This document shows positions 25,647 through 33,694 of a stretch of 64,000 nucleotides of DNA, one piece after another. Both the position numbers and the translations under genes were made by a program. Origin of the DNA: CAZDQL01 sp964507325 (lineage in GTDB: Bacteria; Planctomycetota; UBA1135; GCA-002686595); NCBI GenBank assembly GCA_964507325.1, contig CAZDQL010000012.1:35252-99251 (forward strand). The letters are read 5' to 3'. Position 1 is the stretch's first letter, and each line of letters opens with the position of its first letter. The notes beneath the pieces were generated by a model, which saw nothing but the letters and a program-made list of their open reading frames with translations, searched no databases and was not told the DNA's origin.

Positions 25647-26579
25647 CTACTTCTGCTTCCTCACCCCGCGCACGAACAGGTCCGCGGTCAGGTTGATGGC
25701 GAAGGTCACCACGAAGAGCAGGATGCCCAGCGTGAAGAGCGCCTGGTGGTGGTCGGAACCGGCGGCGGTCTCGCCCAGCTCGGTGGCGATCGTCGCCGTC
25801 AGCGCCCGCACCGAGTCGAAGACGCTGGTGGGCAGGTTGATGGCGTGGCCGCTGGCCATCAGGACCGCCATCGTCTCCCCGAAGCCGCGCCCCACGCCCA
25901 GTAGCACCGCTGCGATGATCCCGTTGCGCCCGGCGGGCAGGACCACCCTGAAGATCACCTGACAGCGCGTCGCGCCCATCGCCTCGGCCGCCTCGCGGTA
26001 GGTGTCGGGGACCGCCTTGAGCGCGTCCTCCGCCAGGGTGGTCATGATCGGCGCCGCCATCAGGCCCAGGATGAGCCCCGAGTTGAGCACGTTCAGACCG
26101 ATCGGCACGTCGAAGAGGTCGATGATCAGCGGGTTCATGATGCTCAACCCGATGAACCCCCAGACCACCGAAGGGATGGCGGCCAGGAGCTCGACCAGAA
26201 CCTTCAGGCACTCGCGCGTCCGGCCGGTGGCGAACTCACCGATGAAGATCGCCGCGCCCAAGGAGAAGGGTACGGCCACCAGCATCGCCAGTCCCGTGAC
26301 GCTGGCCGTGCCCACGATCAGGTAGAAGGCGCCGAAGGTGGGCTCGTCGGAGGTCGGCCTCCAGTACGGCGAGGTGAAGAACTCGGCCACGTCCATGCGG
26401 CCGAAGACGAATCCCCCGCCCTCGCGGGCGATGAAGACGAAGATGCCGATGATGAAGACGATCGCCGAGACGCCGCCGACGAAGACCAGCCCTTGAACGA
26501 GCTTATCGATCCACCAGGCCGCGTCGCGCCGATCCAGATCGTTCTCAGACGTGGGTGCTCGAGCTGCGCTGCGCTTCAC
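25647..26579 (-). CDS. pstC: Phosphate ABC transporter permease PstC
   Basis: A 310-residue permease with six membrane segments and the coupling loop ALKAVPDTYREAAEAMGATRCQ. A GTG start at 26579 lies one base after the phoU stop, so the two genes are tightly coupled. It pairs with PstA to carry phosphate through the inner membrane. Confidence 0.92.
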   Translation of the reverse strand: MKRSAARAPTSENDLDRRDAAWWIDKLVQGLVFVGGVSAIVFIIGIFVFIAREGGGFVFGRMDVAEFFTSPYWRPTSDEPTFGAFYLIVGTASVTGLAMLVAVPFSLGAAIFIGEFATGRTRECLKVLVELLAAIPSVVWGFIGLSIMNPLIIDLFDVPIGLNVLNSGLILGLMAAPIMTTLAEDALKAVPDTYREAAEAMGATRCQVIFRVVLPAGRNGIIAAVLLGVGRGFGETMAVLMASGHAINLPTSVFDSVRALTATIATELGETAAGSDHHQALFTLGILLFVVTFAINLTADLFVRGVRKQK

Positions 26580-26580
26580 C

Positions 26581-27663
26581 TCAGCAGGCTCCCTCTCCCC
26601 GCAGGGCCTCCATCAGGTCGCGTACCTCGTAGCTGATCCGGCTGTGGAGGTCCTCGAGCACCTCCACGCTCGTATCCTCGCCGTCCACCTCCTCCAGGTC
26701 CCACTCCAGGAGGACGGTGTTGAAGGGCAGCTCGTCGAGCCTCTCCCGTGCGTCGCCCGCCAGGTCGACGATCACGTGGTACTCCGCCAACTCGTCGTGG
26801 TGTGCCGCCACCGGCTTCGGGTGGGCGTTCAAGAGCGGGAACCCGTGGGCGTCCATGAACTCGCGCATGCTCGGACTCAAGGCGGAAGCCGGCTCCCAGC
26901 CCCCGCTGGCGTAGCGGCCGCTCTCGGGGAAGGCCTTGCGTGCGATCGCCTCGGCCATCTGGCTGGCGACGGCGTTGTGCCGGTCGACGAAGAGCACCTG
27001 GTAGACCTTGGGGGTCTTGGTCTCGCCGGTGGCGACGAAGATCGTCTCCTCGCAGATGTTCCTGGCCTGGTCGCTCACCCGCTCGAGGCAGTGGAAAGTC
27101 TCGAGCAGGGCCAGGATGTCGCGGATCGGCCGCGTCTGCTCCTCGCCCTCCTGGACGAGGTCCGCCAGCACCTTGTCCAGGGTGCGGCCGAGCTGATAGG
27201 ACATCGCCTTCGTGCCGCGCGCCAGCTCCGCGTTCGACTCGCTGAAGGCCTTCATGCTCTGGTCGAACATGCGCCGGGCGTGGTCCGCGACCATTTCGAT
27301 GTCGCGCACCACCACCGCCGGGGGTTCCTTGCTCAGCTGGCAGGTCTCGCGGCAGACGGTGACGGCGTAGTCACCGATGCGCTCCAGGGCGATGTTGAGC
27401 CGCAGCACGGACGAGATGAATCGCAGGGTGCCGGCGCTGGGCAAGTGTCGTGCCACGAAGGAGTGGCACGTGTCGTCGAGGGCGCGGATCGCACGGTTGA
27501 CCCAGAGGTCCCCCAGGATCGTCCTGGCGGCCATCTGACGGTCGTGGGTCAGCAGGGCTCGGATGCAGTCGTTCAGAGCCGTGGCGATGCGCTCCGTCAC
27601 CTCCCGCACCCGGTTGTGGATGTCGGTGAGGTCTCGCTCGAGGCGCTCCTCGTAGTGACTCAT
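26581..27663 (-). CDS. phoU: PhoU fused to a catalytically dead LMW-phosphatase/ArsC-like domain
   Basis: A 360-residue protein. Residues 1-213 are PhoU: two three-helix bundles with the metal-cluster motifs ERIGD (94-98) and ERVSD (194-198). Residues 219-360 are a low-molecular-weight protein tyrosine phosphatase/arsenate reductase-like domain. Its P-loop region reads VLFVDRHNAVASQMAE, where the family has VLFVCTGNSCRSQMAE: the nucleophile Cys is D227 and the phosphate-binding Arg is A233. The late Asp-Pro acid motif is also absent. PhoU normally restrains the Pst transporter and PhoR kinase. The extra domain cannot be a phosphatase, so a ligand-sensing or docking role is inferred. It sits second in the operon, not last as is usual. 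Confidence 0.9.
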   Translation of the reverse strand: MSHYEERLERDLTDIHNRVREVTERIATALNDCIRALLTHDRQMAARTILGDLWVNRAIRALDDTCHSFVARHLPSAGTLRFISSVLRLNIALERIGDYAVTVCRETCQLSKEPPAVVVRDIEMVADHARRMFDQSMKAFSESNAELARGTKAMSYQLGRTLDKVLADLVQEGEEQTRPIRDILALLETFHCLERVSDQARNICEETIFVATGETKTPKVYQVLFVDRHNAVASQMAEAIARKAFPESGRYASGGWEPASALSPSMREFMDAHGFPLLNAHPKPVAAHHDELAEYHVIVDLAGDARERLDELPFNTVLLEWDLEEVDGEDTSVEVLEDLHSRISYEVRDLMEALRGEGAC

Positions 27664-27706
27664 GTTCAGGGTCCCTCTCGCCGTCGAGGCGCGTGGGTCG
27701 ACGCTG

Positions 27707-28564
27707 CTACTTGGAGACTGGGGCGTAGCCCTTCTTGCTGATGATCCCCTGGCCCTCGGGGCTCAGGATCCAGTCCAGGTACTCCTTGACTGCTCCGGCG
27801 GGCTCGCCGCGGGTGTACATGAAGAGCGGGCGCGCGATCGGGTAGCTGCCGTCGGAGGCGGTCTCGACCGAAGGTGCCACGGTGGGAGCTCCTTCCTTGG
27901 AGACCGCCAGCATCTTGACGTGCTCGGTGGCGTAGGCCAGACCGCTGTAGCCGATGGCGCAGGGTGTGGTCGAGACCAGCTCGACCACGTCCTTGGAGCC
28001 GTGCATGTCGCGCGAACCGAGCTTGTAGTCGCGCCCCTTGCCGAGCACGGCCTTCTTGAAGTAGGCGAAGGTCCCGGAGTTGTTCTGGCGGCTGACGCGC
28101 ACGATCTCCCCGCTGCCGCAGCCGGGGACCTCGATGCTCATGTCACCCCACTCCTCGTACTCCCCGCCTTCGCCGTAGATCGCGGCCAGTTGCTCGATGG
28201 TGATCTCGGTCAGCGGGTTGTCCGCGTGCACGAAGACCGCCAGTGCGTCGTAGCCGACGATGTGCTCCACCGGCTCGACGCCGTTCTTGCGGGCCAGCTC
28301 GATCTCCTCCTCCTTCATGCGGCGACTGGCGTTGGCGAGGTCCACCGTGCCGTTGATGAGGGCGGAGATCCCCGTCCCCGACCCCCCGCCGGTGACCGCG
28401 ACCACCACGACGGAGTCCTTGGCCTTGTACACCTCAGCCCAGGCCTGGGCCACGTTGACGAGGGTGTCGGAGCCCTTGTTCTGGATGACGACTCGATTGG
28501 CGGAACCCCCGCCACCGCAGGCGCAGAGAGAGAGGGCGACGACGCAGAGGGCAGCGGATCTCAT
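27707..28564 (-). CDS. pstS: Phosphate-binding lipoprotein PstS
   Basis: A 285-residue periplasmic binding protein of the PstS/PBP-like family. The signal ends in a lipobox (LCAC, lipid on C16). The phosphate-binding patterns are present: GSDT near residue 32, TGGGSGTGISALINGTVDLANASR (key residues from T59 on), and NNSGTFAYFKKAVL. It is the first gene of the pst operon. A TAGAATCC element lies 92 nt upstream, leaving room for regulation by a PhoB-like factor, but no convincing Pho box was identified. Confidence 0.92.
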   Translation of the reverse strand: MRSAALCVVALSLCACGGGGSANRVVIQNKGSDTLVNVAQAWAEVYKAKDSVVVVAVTGGGSGTGISALINGTVDLANASRRMKEEEIELARKNGVEPVEHIVGYDALAVFVHADNPLTEITIEQLAAIYGEGGEYEEWGDMSIEVPGCGSGEIVRVSRQNNSGTFAYFKKAVLGKGRDYKLGSRDMHGSKDVVELVSTTPCAIGYSGLAYATEHVKMLAVSKEGAPTVAPSVETASDGSYPIARPLFMYTRGEPAGAVKEYLDWILSPEGQGIISKKGYAPVSK

Positions 28565-28656
28565 GGGGGGTGGAACCGGTGCTAGACCGGATTCTGGGCT
28601 GGGGGGAGAGATGGAGTCCTCAGCGACGCGGAGATCAGCTCCGGGCCGCGGGCGGG

Positions 28657-28662
28657 ATTCTA
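28657..28662 (-). promoter_or_regulatory. Candidate -10 (TAGAAT) of the pst operon
   Basis: On the minus strand GGTAGAATCCC lies 92 nt before the pstS ATG. It shares the TAGAATCCC core with the bio promoters but has a normal leader length. Confidence 0.4.
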
Positions 28663-28730
28663 CCGCCTACAACGTCACCCAACATCCTGCGCCCTGGCCG
28701 ATGTCGCGTGGCCAGCGGGGACCTCGAGCC

Positions 28731-29132
28731 CTACTCCTGGTACCCCAGGGCGACCAGGAGGCAGGGGCCCCCACTGATCACCTCGAGCCCCAGCTCCTGG
28801 GCCCGGGAGACCGCGGTCTCGCTCTCCGCCCCCGGCTGCATCCAGAGCCGAGTGATCCCCAGGCGGGCGGCCGCCTCGACGAGCTTCTCGGTCACCGGGG
28901 GCGGGGTGACGAGCGAGAGTCCGTGGACCGGTTCGGGGAGCGAGGCCAGGTCGGGAACGCAGGCCACCCCCTCGATCTCCTGCTCCTTGGGGTGCACCGG
29001 GTAGACGGTCCTGTCGTTCTGCTGGTAGCAGCGCAGCACCTTGTTCCCGTACTTCTCCCGGTCGACGGAAGCTCCCGCGACTGCGTAGACCTTCCCCGCC
29101 AGGAAGTCGGTGATGGCGGAATCGGCGCTCAT
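28731..29132 (-). CDS. CoA-binding domain protein (YccU-like)
   Basis: A 133-residue single-domain protein with the Rossmann-type CoA_binding_2 fold: VYAVAGASVDREKYGNKV at the N-terminus, YPVHPKEQEIEG, LVTPPPVTEKLVEAAARLG, and WMQPGAES before the final GGPCLLV. Such proteins bind CoA; physiological roles are mostly unknown. A TAGGGT hexamer ends 10 nt before the ATG, fitting a leaderless transcript. It lies upstream of pstS in the same direction, 166 nt away. Confidence 0.85.
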   Translation of the reverse strand: MSADSAITDFLAGKVYAVAGASVDREKYGNKVLRCYQQNDRTVYPVHPKEQEIEGVACVPDLASLPEPVHGLSLVTPPPVTEKLVEAAARLGITRLWMQPGAESETAVSRAQELGLEVISGGPCLLVALGYQE

Positions 29133-29142
29133 GTCGCCCGAG

Positions 29143-29148
29143 ACCCTA
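29143..29148 (-). promoter_or_regulatory. Candidate -10 (TAGGGT) 10 nt before the CoA-binding gene
   Basis: Minus-strand TAGGGT is followed by 10 nt and then the ATG at 29132, the short spacing seen before several genes in this window. Confidence 0.35.
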
Positions 29149-29205
29149 ACCCGCTCGCGTCAGCGGCGTCGAGGGCGTGGCCGCGTAGTCCCCGGATTCC
29201 GCCCC

Positions 29206-30594
29206 TCAGGGCTCTACGCGCCATATCGGGTAGCCGCTAGGCGAGTACTCGTGCAGCGTAACCGTGTCTTCCGCGGCGTCGTAGGTCCAATCGACCGTGC
29301 TCTGCCCATTGCGCAGGACGTCGGTCGGGATCTGGGTGTAGCCCTCGAGGACCAAGTCCGTGTCCAGGCCGCTCTGGCCGTGGTAGACGAAATCGAAGGG
29401 CTGGCTGGAATCGAGGCCCAGGTCGAGGGGATCGAGGGAGATGCTGGCCAGGTTCTTCGTGTCGTAGACGTAGAGGCGGTTCGCGACAGGCATGGACGTC
29501 CAAGTGAAGGGCGTGAAGGCCCCCGTCGCCGCCTGCTGGATGGTGAAGTGGAACCACGTGCCGTCCCGATCCGCCAGGGTGTCCACCCCGGCGGTCGCGT
29601 CCGGCTTCTGCAGGGTCTTGGGCTCGAACCAGTCGAGAATCGTGTCCTCGTCGAGGGTGTACCACTCGTGACGCGTGTCGGTCGTGGTCGTGTGCTCGCT
29701 GGGGTTTCCTCGCAGGAGTAGCTGCTCGTGCGTCTTGTCGACCTGGTGGACCAGGAAGGGGTTGGGGTCGTACAGCGCCGCGAAGTTGTAGACCGGGACG
29801 TGTAGCAGGTTGCGCGCCAGATCGGTGTTCTGGTCGACGAGGTCGGTGGAAGGCCGCAGGTCGATCGTCGAAGCCGTCTGATAGCGGAAGGGCTCCTCAT
29901 TCGGCGTACCGCCGAACATCAGCGGGCTGAGCAGGAGGTCCTTATTAGTGATGTTGTGGAAGGAGTGGCGGATCGAGGTCGCGCCCGTGTGGTTGGCAAC
30001 CGCGGCGAAGCGCGGGCCCAAAGGGTCCAGGTGGCGTGCCGCAAAGGTGGTCGACATGCCCCCGCCCATCGAGAAGCCCACGGCGTAGAGACGCTCGGCA
30101 TCGATCGGCAAGTAGGTCACCACCCACGTCAGCGCGGCCAACACGTTTTCCTGAGCGTAGTCGATTGCGAAGTTGTACTTGTGCGCGCCCGTCGGGGCCA
30201 CGACGATCCAGCCCCGCGCCATCCCCTTCTGGAAGTAGGAGGTCGAGTAGAGCAGATCGCGGGGGGTCTCCCCGTATCCGTGGTAGACCACCAGCACCGG
30301 CGCCGGCGTCACGGGAGCCTTGGGCACGCCGATCAGGAAGACCTCGTCCCAGCCTGTCCCCGTGTTGTTCAGCGTCACCTCGAAGACGCCTCCGATCAGG
30401 GGCGAGATCGGTGCCCGCGGAGCCAGGGGTTGCGAGTAGTTACCCCCCAGAGCGCGATCGACGTTGTGCTTGGCGCCCAAGACCTCGCCGTGGACACCGC
30501 GAACGACCGCGCCCCCACGCTTCCGTGCCCCCTGGGGCAACGCGGAGGAAGCCAGCAGGAGCAGAACGCAGAGGCCTAGGCAGGACTGTCTCAT
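29206..30594 (-). CDS. Secreted alpha/beta-hydrolase (PHB-depolymerase/esterase-like)
   Basis: A 462-residue exported protein with a Sec signal (LGLCVLLLLASSALPQG). The catalytic region (about 95-320) shows the oxyanion segment VVYHGYGETPRDLLY and the nucleophile elbow GFSMGGG (S175), typical of the polyhydroxybutyrate depolymerase/feruloyl esterase type of alpha/beta-hydrolases. A likely catalytic His is in TRHEWYTLD. The C-terminal 130 residues form a separate beta-rich region of unknown role. A TATCTT box about 55 nt upstream could be its promoter. The substrate is not determinable. Confidence 0.8.
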   Translation of the reverse strand: MRQSCLGLCVLLLLASSALPQGARKRGGAVVRGVHGEVLGAKHNVDRALGGNYSQPLAPRAPISPLIGGVFEVTLNNTGTGWDEVFLIGVPKAPVTPAPVLVVYHGYGETPRDLLYSTSYFQKGMARGWIVVAPTGAHKYNFAIDYAQENVLAALTWVVTYLPIDAERLYAVGFSMGGGMSTTFAARHLDPLGPRFAAVANHTGATSIRHSFHNITNKDLLLSPLMFGGTPNEEPFRYQTASTIDLRPSTDLVDQNTDLARNLLHVPVYNFAALYDPNPFLVHQVDKTHEQLLLRGNPSEHTTTTDTRHEWYTLDEDTILDWFEPKTLQKPDATAGVDTLADRDGTWFHFTIQQAATGAFTPFTWTSMPVANRLYVYDTKNLASISLDPLDLGLDSSQPFDFVYHGQSGLDTDLVLEGYTQIPTDVLRNGQSTVDWTYDAAEDTVTLHEYSPSGYPIWRVEP

Positions 30595-30796
30595 TGAGAG
30601 ATGTGCGCGGATTGGGCCGGAAGCCCGGAGAGGAGAGCTGGGGCCCTCATCAGAAGATACCTCACAGGGGCTCGATTTGGTATTGAAAAGCGTTCCACCC
30701 CCCCCGTCTCCAGGGACGAGGAGTCCTCAAGAATAGGAACGCAGCTCGGCTCCCCCGGGTTCCCTCCGGCCCCTCCGCCCGAGGCCCCCGAGCCCC

Positions 30797-31663
30797 CTAC
30801 TCCTGGATCGCAGGCCGCGCCCCGGCGGTGCAGATCCCGGCGTAGGCCTCCATCAAGCGTCGCGTGTTGCGCCCCGGTCGGCCGTCCCCCAACGGGATGT
30901 CCGCGATCGACACCACGGGCACGACGCTGCGCACCGAGGTGGTGAAGAAGGCCTCCTCCAGCCTCTCGAGGTCCGTGGCCCGCACCGCCACCTCGCGCGC
31001 CTCGAGGCCGAGCTCCCCGGCTGCCCGCATCACCAGTCCGCGCGTCACCCCGGTCAGGACCCCACTCGTGGGGGCCGTGTGCAGGACGCCGTCGAGCACG
31101 CCGAAGAAGTTGCTCATCGTTCCCTCGAGGAGGGACCCCTCTCCGTCCACCAGCAGCGGCTCGAAGTTCGAGAGAGTCCCCCCCGGGGCGGCGCGCCGGT
31201 CGAGGATCCACTGGGCGGTCTTCACCTCCGGGTGTTCGCGGCGCAGCTCGCTGAGCCGCACGCGCACCCCATCGCGGTAGGCGCTGGGGGGCGGCAGGCA
31301 CAGCTCAGTGGCGAGCACCAGGAGGCGCGAGTCGACCCCGAGAGCGCTCGCGGGCGAGGCCAGCACGTCGAAGCGCACCTTGCTGTCTCGAGCCGGGAAC
31401 TCCGTGACGATGGCGTGCAACCCGCGGCGCAAGAGGGCCCGGTCGAGGGGGCCTTCGAGCCCGAAGAGCTCCATCGAGCGCTCCGCCCGATCCAAGTGCT
31501 CCTCGAGACCGATGAAGCGCACGTGATCGAAGGTTCGCAGAGCTTCGTAGATCCCGTGCGGCAACCGATCGAAGACGGCGCCGGGCTCCGGAAGATCTGC
31601 GGGGAGCGGGATGGGCTGGGGACCGGCCTCCGTCAGGCCGAAAAGCTGGGCAGTAAGAGTCAC
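30797..31663 (-). CDS. Class IV PLP aminotransferase (BCAT/aminodeoxychorismate-lyase-like)
   Basis: A 288-residue fold-type IV PLP enzyme. The PLP lysine is K148 in EVKTAQW, and the conserved EGTMSNFFGV segment with the Glu that binds the pyridine nitrogen follows, as does a late TTSVRSVVPV stretch. Branched-chain aminotransferase, D-amino-acid aminotransferase and 4-amino-4-deoxychorismate lyase cannot be told apart reliably here; folate context (folC) is far away. A GTG start at 31663 is chosen from family length. It is divergent from the pseudophosphatase lipoprotein. Confidence 0.8.
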   Translation of the reverse strand: MTLTAQLFGLTEAGPQPIPLPADLPEPGAVFDRLPHGIYEALRTFDHVRFIGLEEHLDRAERSMELFGLEGPLDRALLRRGLHAIVTEFPARDSKVRFDVLASPASALGVDSRLLVLATELCLPPPSAYRDGVRVRLSELRREHPEVKTAQWILDRRAAPGGTLSNFEPLLVDGEGSLLEGTMSNFFGVLDGVLHTAPTSGVLTGVTRGLVMRAAGELGLEAREVAVRATDLERLEEAFFTTSVRSVVPVVSIADIPLGDGRPGRNTRRLMEAYAGICTAGARPAIQE

Positions 31664-31752
31664 TGGGCGGATGGGGCGTTCTATGGGTGGCAGAGCCTCG
31701 TGGCGGTTGCGCGGGATGGCCGGGGCCCTATCATCTCTGCCCCGCTCCTCCG

Positions 31753-32355
31753 ATGGCAGCCTCTCCGTACCGACTTCCGCGACTGACGCACACCTTCCTC
31801 TCCGCGCTGCTCCTGGGTGGGGTCGTGGCCTGCGGCTCGACCCGTCAGAGCGTCCCGCCCGAGCACTGCCCCCTCGAAGCCGCAGAGCTGGGAAGCATGC
31901 GCAACGTCTTCTTCGCCGCCGGGATCTGGCTGGGCGGAGCGCCCGCTCCCGAGGACCTGGACCTCGCCAGCCGCCGGGGTGTAGAGCGGGTCGTCGCCCT
32001 GTGGGAGGGGGAGTACGACGTCCAGCCGGTCTGCGATGCGCTGGGGCTCGAGCTGCTCGAGATCGACCTCCCCGACGAGGGGGACCTGGCTCCCGGCGCG
32101 GTGGACCGCATCGTGGCCCTTCTCGGCGAGGCTCCGCGGCGCAAGACCTTGATCTACTCCCGGGACGGGGCCACCTCCGCCACCCTCTTCGCGATCCACC
32201 GCGTGGTGAACGAGGGGATGCCCCTGACACGAGCCCTGGGGGAGGCGCGGCGGGCCGGGATGCCCGCGCGTGAGGGGGAGCAGCGGCTGCGGAAGCAGGT
32301 GGCCCGCTTGCGCGGTGAGCAGGGGGATGCGCTCCCCGCCGATGCCGGGCACTAG
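31753..32355 (+). CDS. Lipoprotein with inactivated dual-specificity phosphatase fold
   Basis: A 200-residue predicted lipoprotein (lipobox VVAC, lipid on C27). The body follows the Cys-phosphatase family found as 'beta-lactamase hydrolase-like' or tyrosine-phosphatase-like proteins: FAAGIWLGGAPAPEDLDLAS, GVERVVALW, then the active-site region. There the motif HCxxGxxR is replaced by YSRDGATS, so Cys is S136 and Arg is S142. It should bind but not dephosphorylate. The ATG at 31753 is preferred over an in-frame ATG at 31687 because it starts the lipoprotein signal. Its stop shares CTAG with the stop of bioA. Confidence 0.7.
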   Translation: MAASPYRLPRLTHTFLSALLLGGVVACGSTRQSVPPEHCPLEAAELGSMRNVFFAAGIWLGGAPAPEDLDLASRRGVERVVALWEGEYDVQPVCDALGLELLEIDLPDEGDLAPGAVDRIVALLGEAPRRKTLIYSRDGATSATLFAIHRVVNEGMPLTRALGEARRAGMPAREGEQRLRKQVARLRGEQGDALPADAGH

Positions 32356-33668
32356 CCCGGTCCTCCAGCAGCGCGCCGAGAGGGTTCTTCAGCGGGCTGC
32401 TGGGTGAGGAGCACCAACTCGCGCATGACGCCCGCGATCTGGTCCGCCTGGGTGTCCGTCGTGCACGCTGGCGGCAGGGCGTAGAGCACGTTGCCCAGCG
32501 GCCGCAGGAGCACCCCCCGTTCGATCGCCCCCCGCCGCAGCCGCGGCGCGAGGTTCGCCAGGTAGCCGCCGCGCTCTCCCTCGGGGAGCGCCAGCTCGAG
32601 GGCGACGATGCCGCCGGTGCGACGCAGCTCGGCCACCGCCGGATGGGACTGGAGGTCCGCCAGGGAGGCTTCGATGCGCGCGCCGAGGCGGTCGAGGCGG
32701 GCGGGGGTGTCCTCGGCGCGCACGATCTCGAAGGACGCCAGAGCCGCGGCGCACCCGATCGGGTGGGCGGTGAAGGTGTGGCCGTGGAAGAAGGCGCGCG
32801 CCCGATCGTCCGCGAGGAAGGCGGCGTAGGTCTCCTCGCTCGCCAGGGTCGCCGACAGGGGAAAGGTGCCTCCCGTCAGTCCCTTGCCCAGGCAGAGGAG
32901 GTCGGGGCTCACCCCCGCCCGCTCGCAGGCGAAGAGCGACCCGGTGCGACCGAAGCCGGTCATCACCTCGTCCGCGATCAGCGGCACCCCGTGCCGGTCG
33001 CAGGCACTGCGCACGGCGCGCAGGAGCTCCTCCGAGTGCATGCGCATCCCCGCGGCACCCTGGACCAGGGGCTCGATGAGGACTCCGGCCGCCCGCTCCC
33101 CGAGCGCCGCCAGATCGGCGTCGAGCGCCCCGGCGTCGAGCGCCACCCGGCGCGCCTCGAAGAGCAGCGGCTCGAAGGGGCGGAAGAAGGGGTCGGGGTC
33201 GCCGACCGCCATGGCGCCGAAGGTGTCCCCGTGGTAGCCCCCTTCGAAGGCCACGAAGACGCGCCGCTCGCCTTCCCCCGCGTGCACCCAGCGCTGCACG
33301 ATCATCTTCAGGGCCACCTCGACCGCGGTGCTGCCGTCGTCGGAGTAGAAGACGCGCTCCAGCCCCTCGGGGGTGACCTCGACCAGCTGCTCGGCCAGGC
33401 GCACCGCCCCCTCGTGGGTGGCGCCGGCGAAGAGCACGTGGTCGAGCCGCGCCGCCTGCTCGGCGATCGCCGCCACGATCTCGCGCCGGCCGTGGCCGTG
33501 CAGGATCGCCCACCAGGAGGAGATGCCGTCGATCAGCTCCCGGCCGTCGGCGAGGCGCAGGAGCGCCCCCTCGGCCGCCACCACCGCCAGGGGATCGGGC
33601 TCGGTCTCGTGCTGGGTGTACGGATGCCAGCAGACGGCGCGGTCGCGGGCGGGGAGGTCGGCGGTCAT
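32352..33668 (-). CDS. bioA: Adenosylmethionine-8-amino-7-oxononanoate aminotransferase BioA
   Basis: A 438-residue class III PLP aminotransferase converting 8-amino-7-oxononanoate (KAPA) to 7,8-diaminopelargonate with SAM as amino donor. BioA-specific signs are the WHPYTQ start, DGISSWWAILHGHG, and the PLP lysine motif CLGKGLTGG. An in-frame GTG at 33698 overlaps the upstream lipoprotein stop (GTGA). The ATG at 33668 places WHPYT at residue 14, as in known BioA proteins, so it is preferred, but the GTG is possible. It is third in a unit with bioFD and a lipoprotein gene. Confidence 0.92.
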   Translation of the reverse strand: MTADLPARDRAVCWHPYTQHETEPDPLAVVAAEGALLRLADGRELIDGISSWWAILHGHGRREIVAAIAEQAARLDHVLFAGATHEGAVRLAEQLVEVTPEGLERVFYSDDGSTAVEVALKMIVQRWVHAGEGERRVFVAFEGGYHGDTFGAMAVGDPDPFFRPFEPLLFEARRVALDAGALDADLAALGERAAGVLIEPLVQGAAGMRMHSEELLRAVRSACDRHGVPLIADEVMTGFGRTGSLFACERAGVSPDLLCLGKGLTGGTFPLSATLASEETYAAFLADDRARAFFHGHTFTAHPIGCAAALASFEIVRAEDTPARLDRLGARIEASLADLQSHPAVAELRRTGGIVALELALPEGERGGYLANLAPRLRRGAIERGVLLRPLGNVLYALPPACTTDTQADQIAGVMRELVLLTQQPAEEPSRRAAGGPG

Positions 33669-33694
33669 TGGATCGGGACGTTCGGGGTGCTGCG

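Noticed and set aside
28565..28730. A Pho box upstream of pstS
   Set aside because: No pair of CTGTCAT-like direct repeats could be found with the expected 11-nt period.
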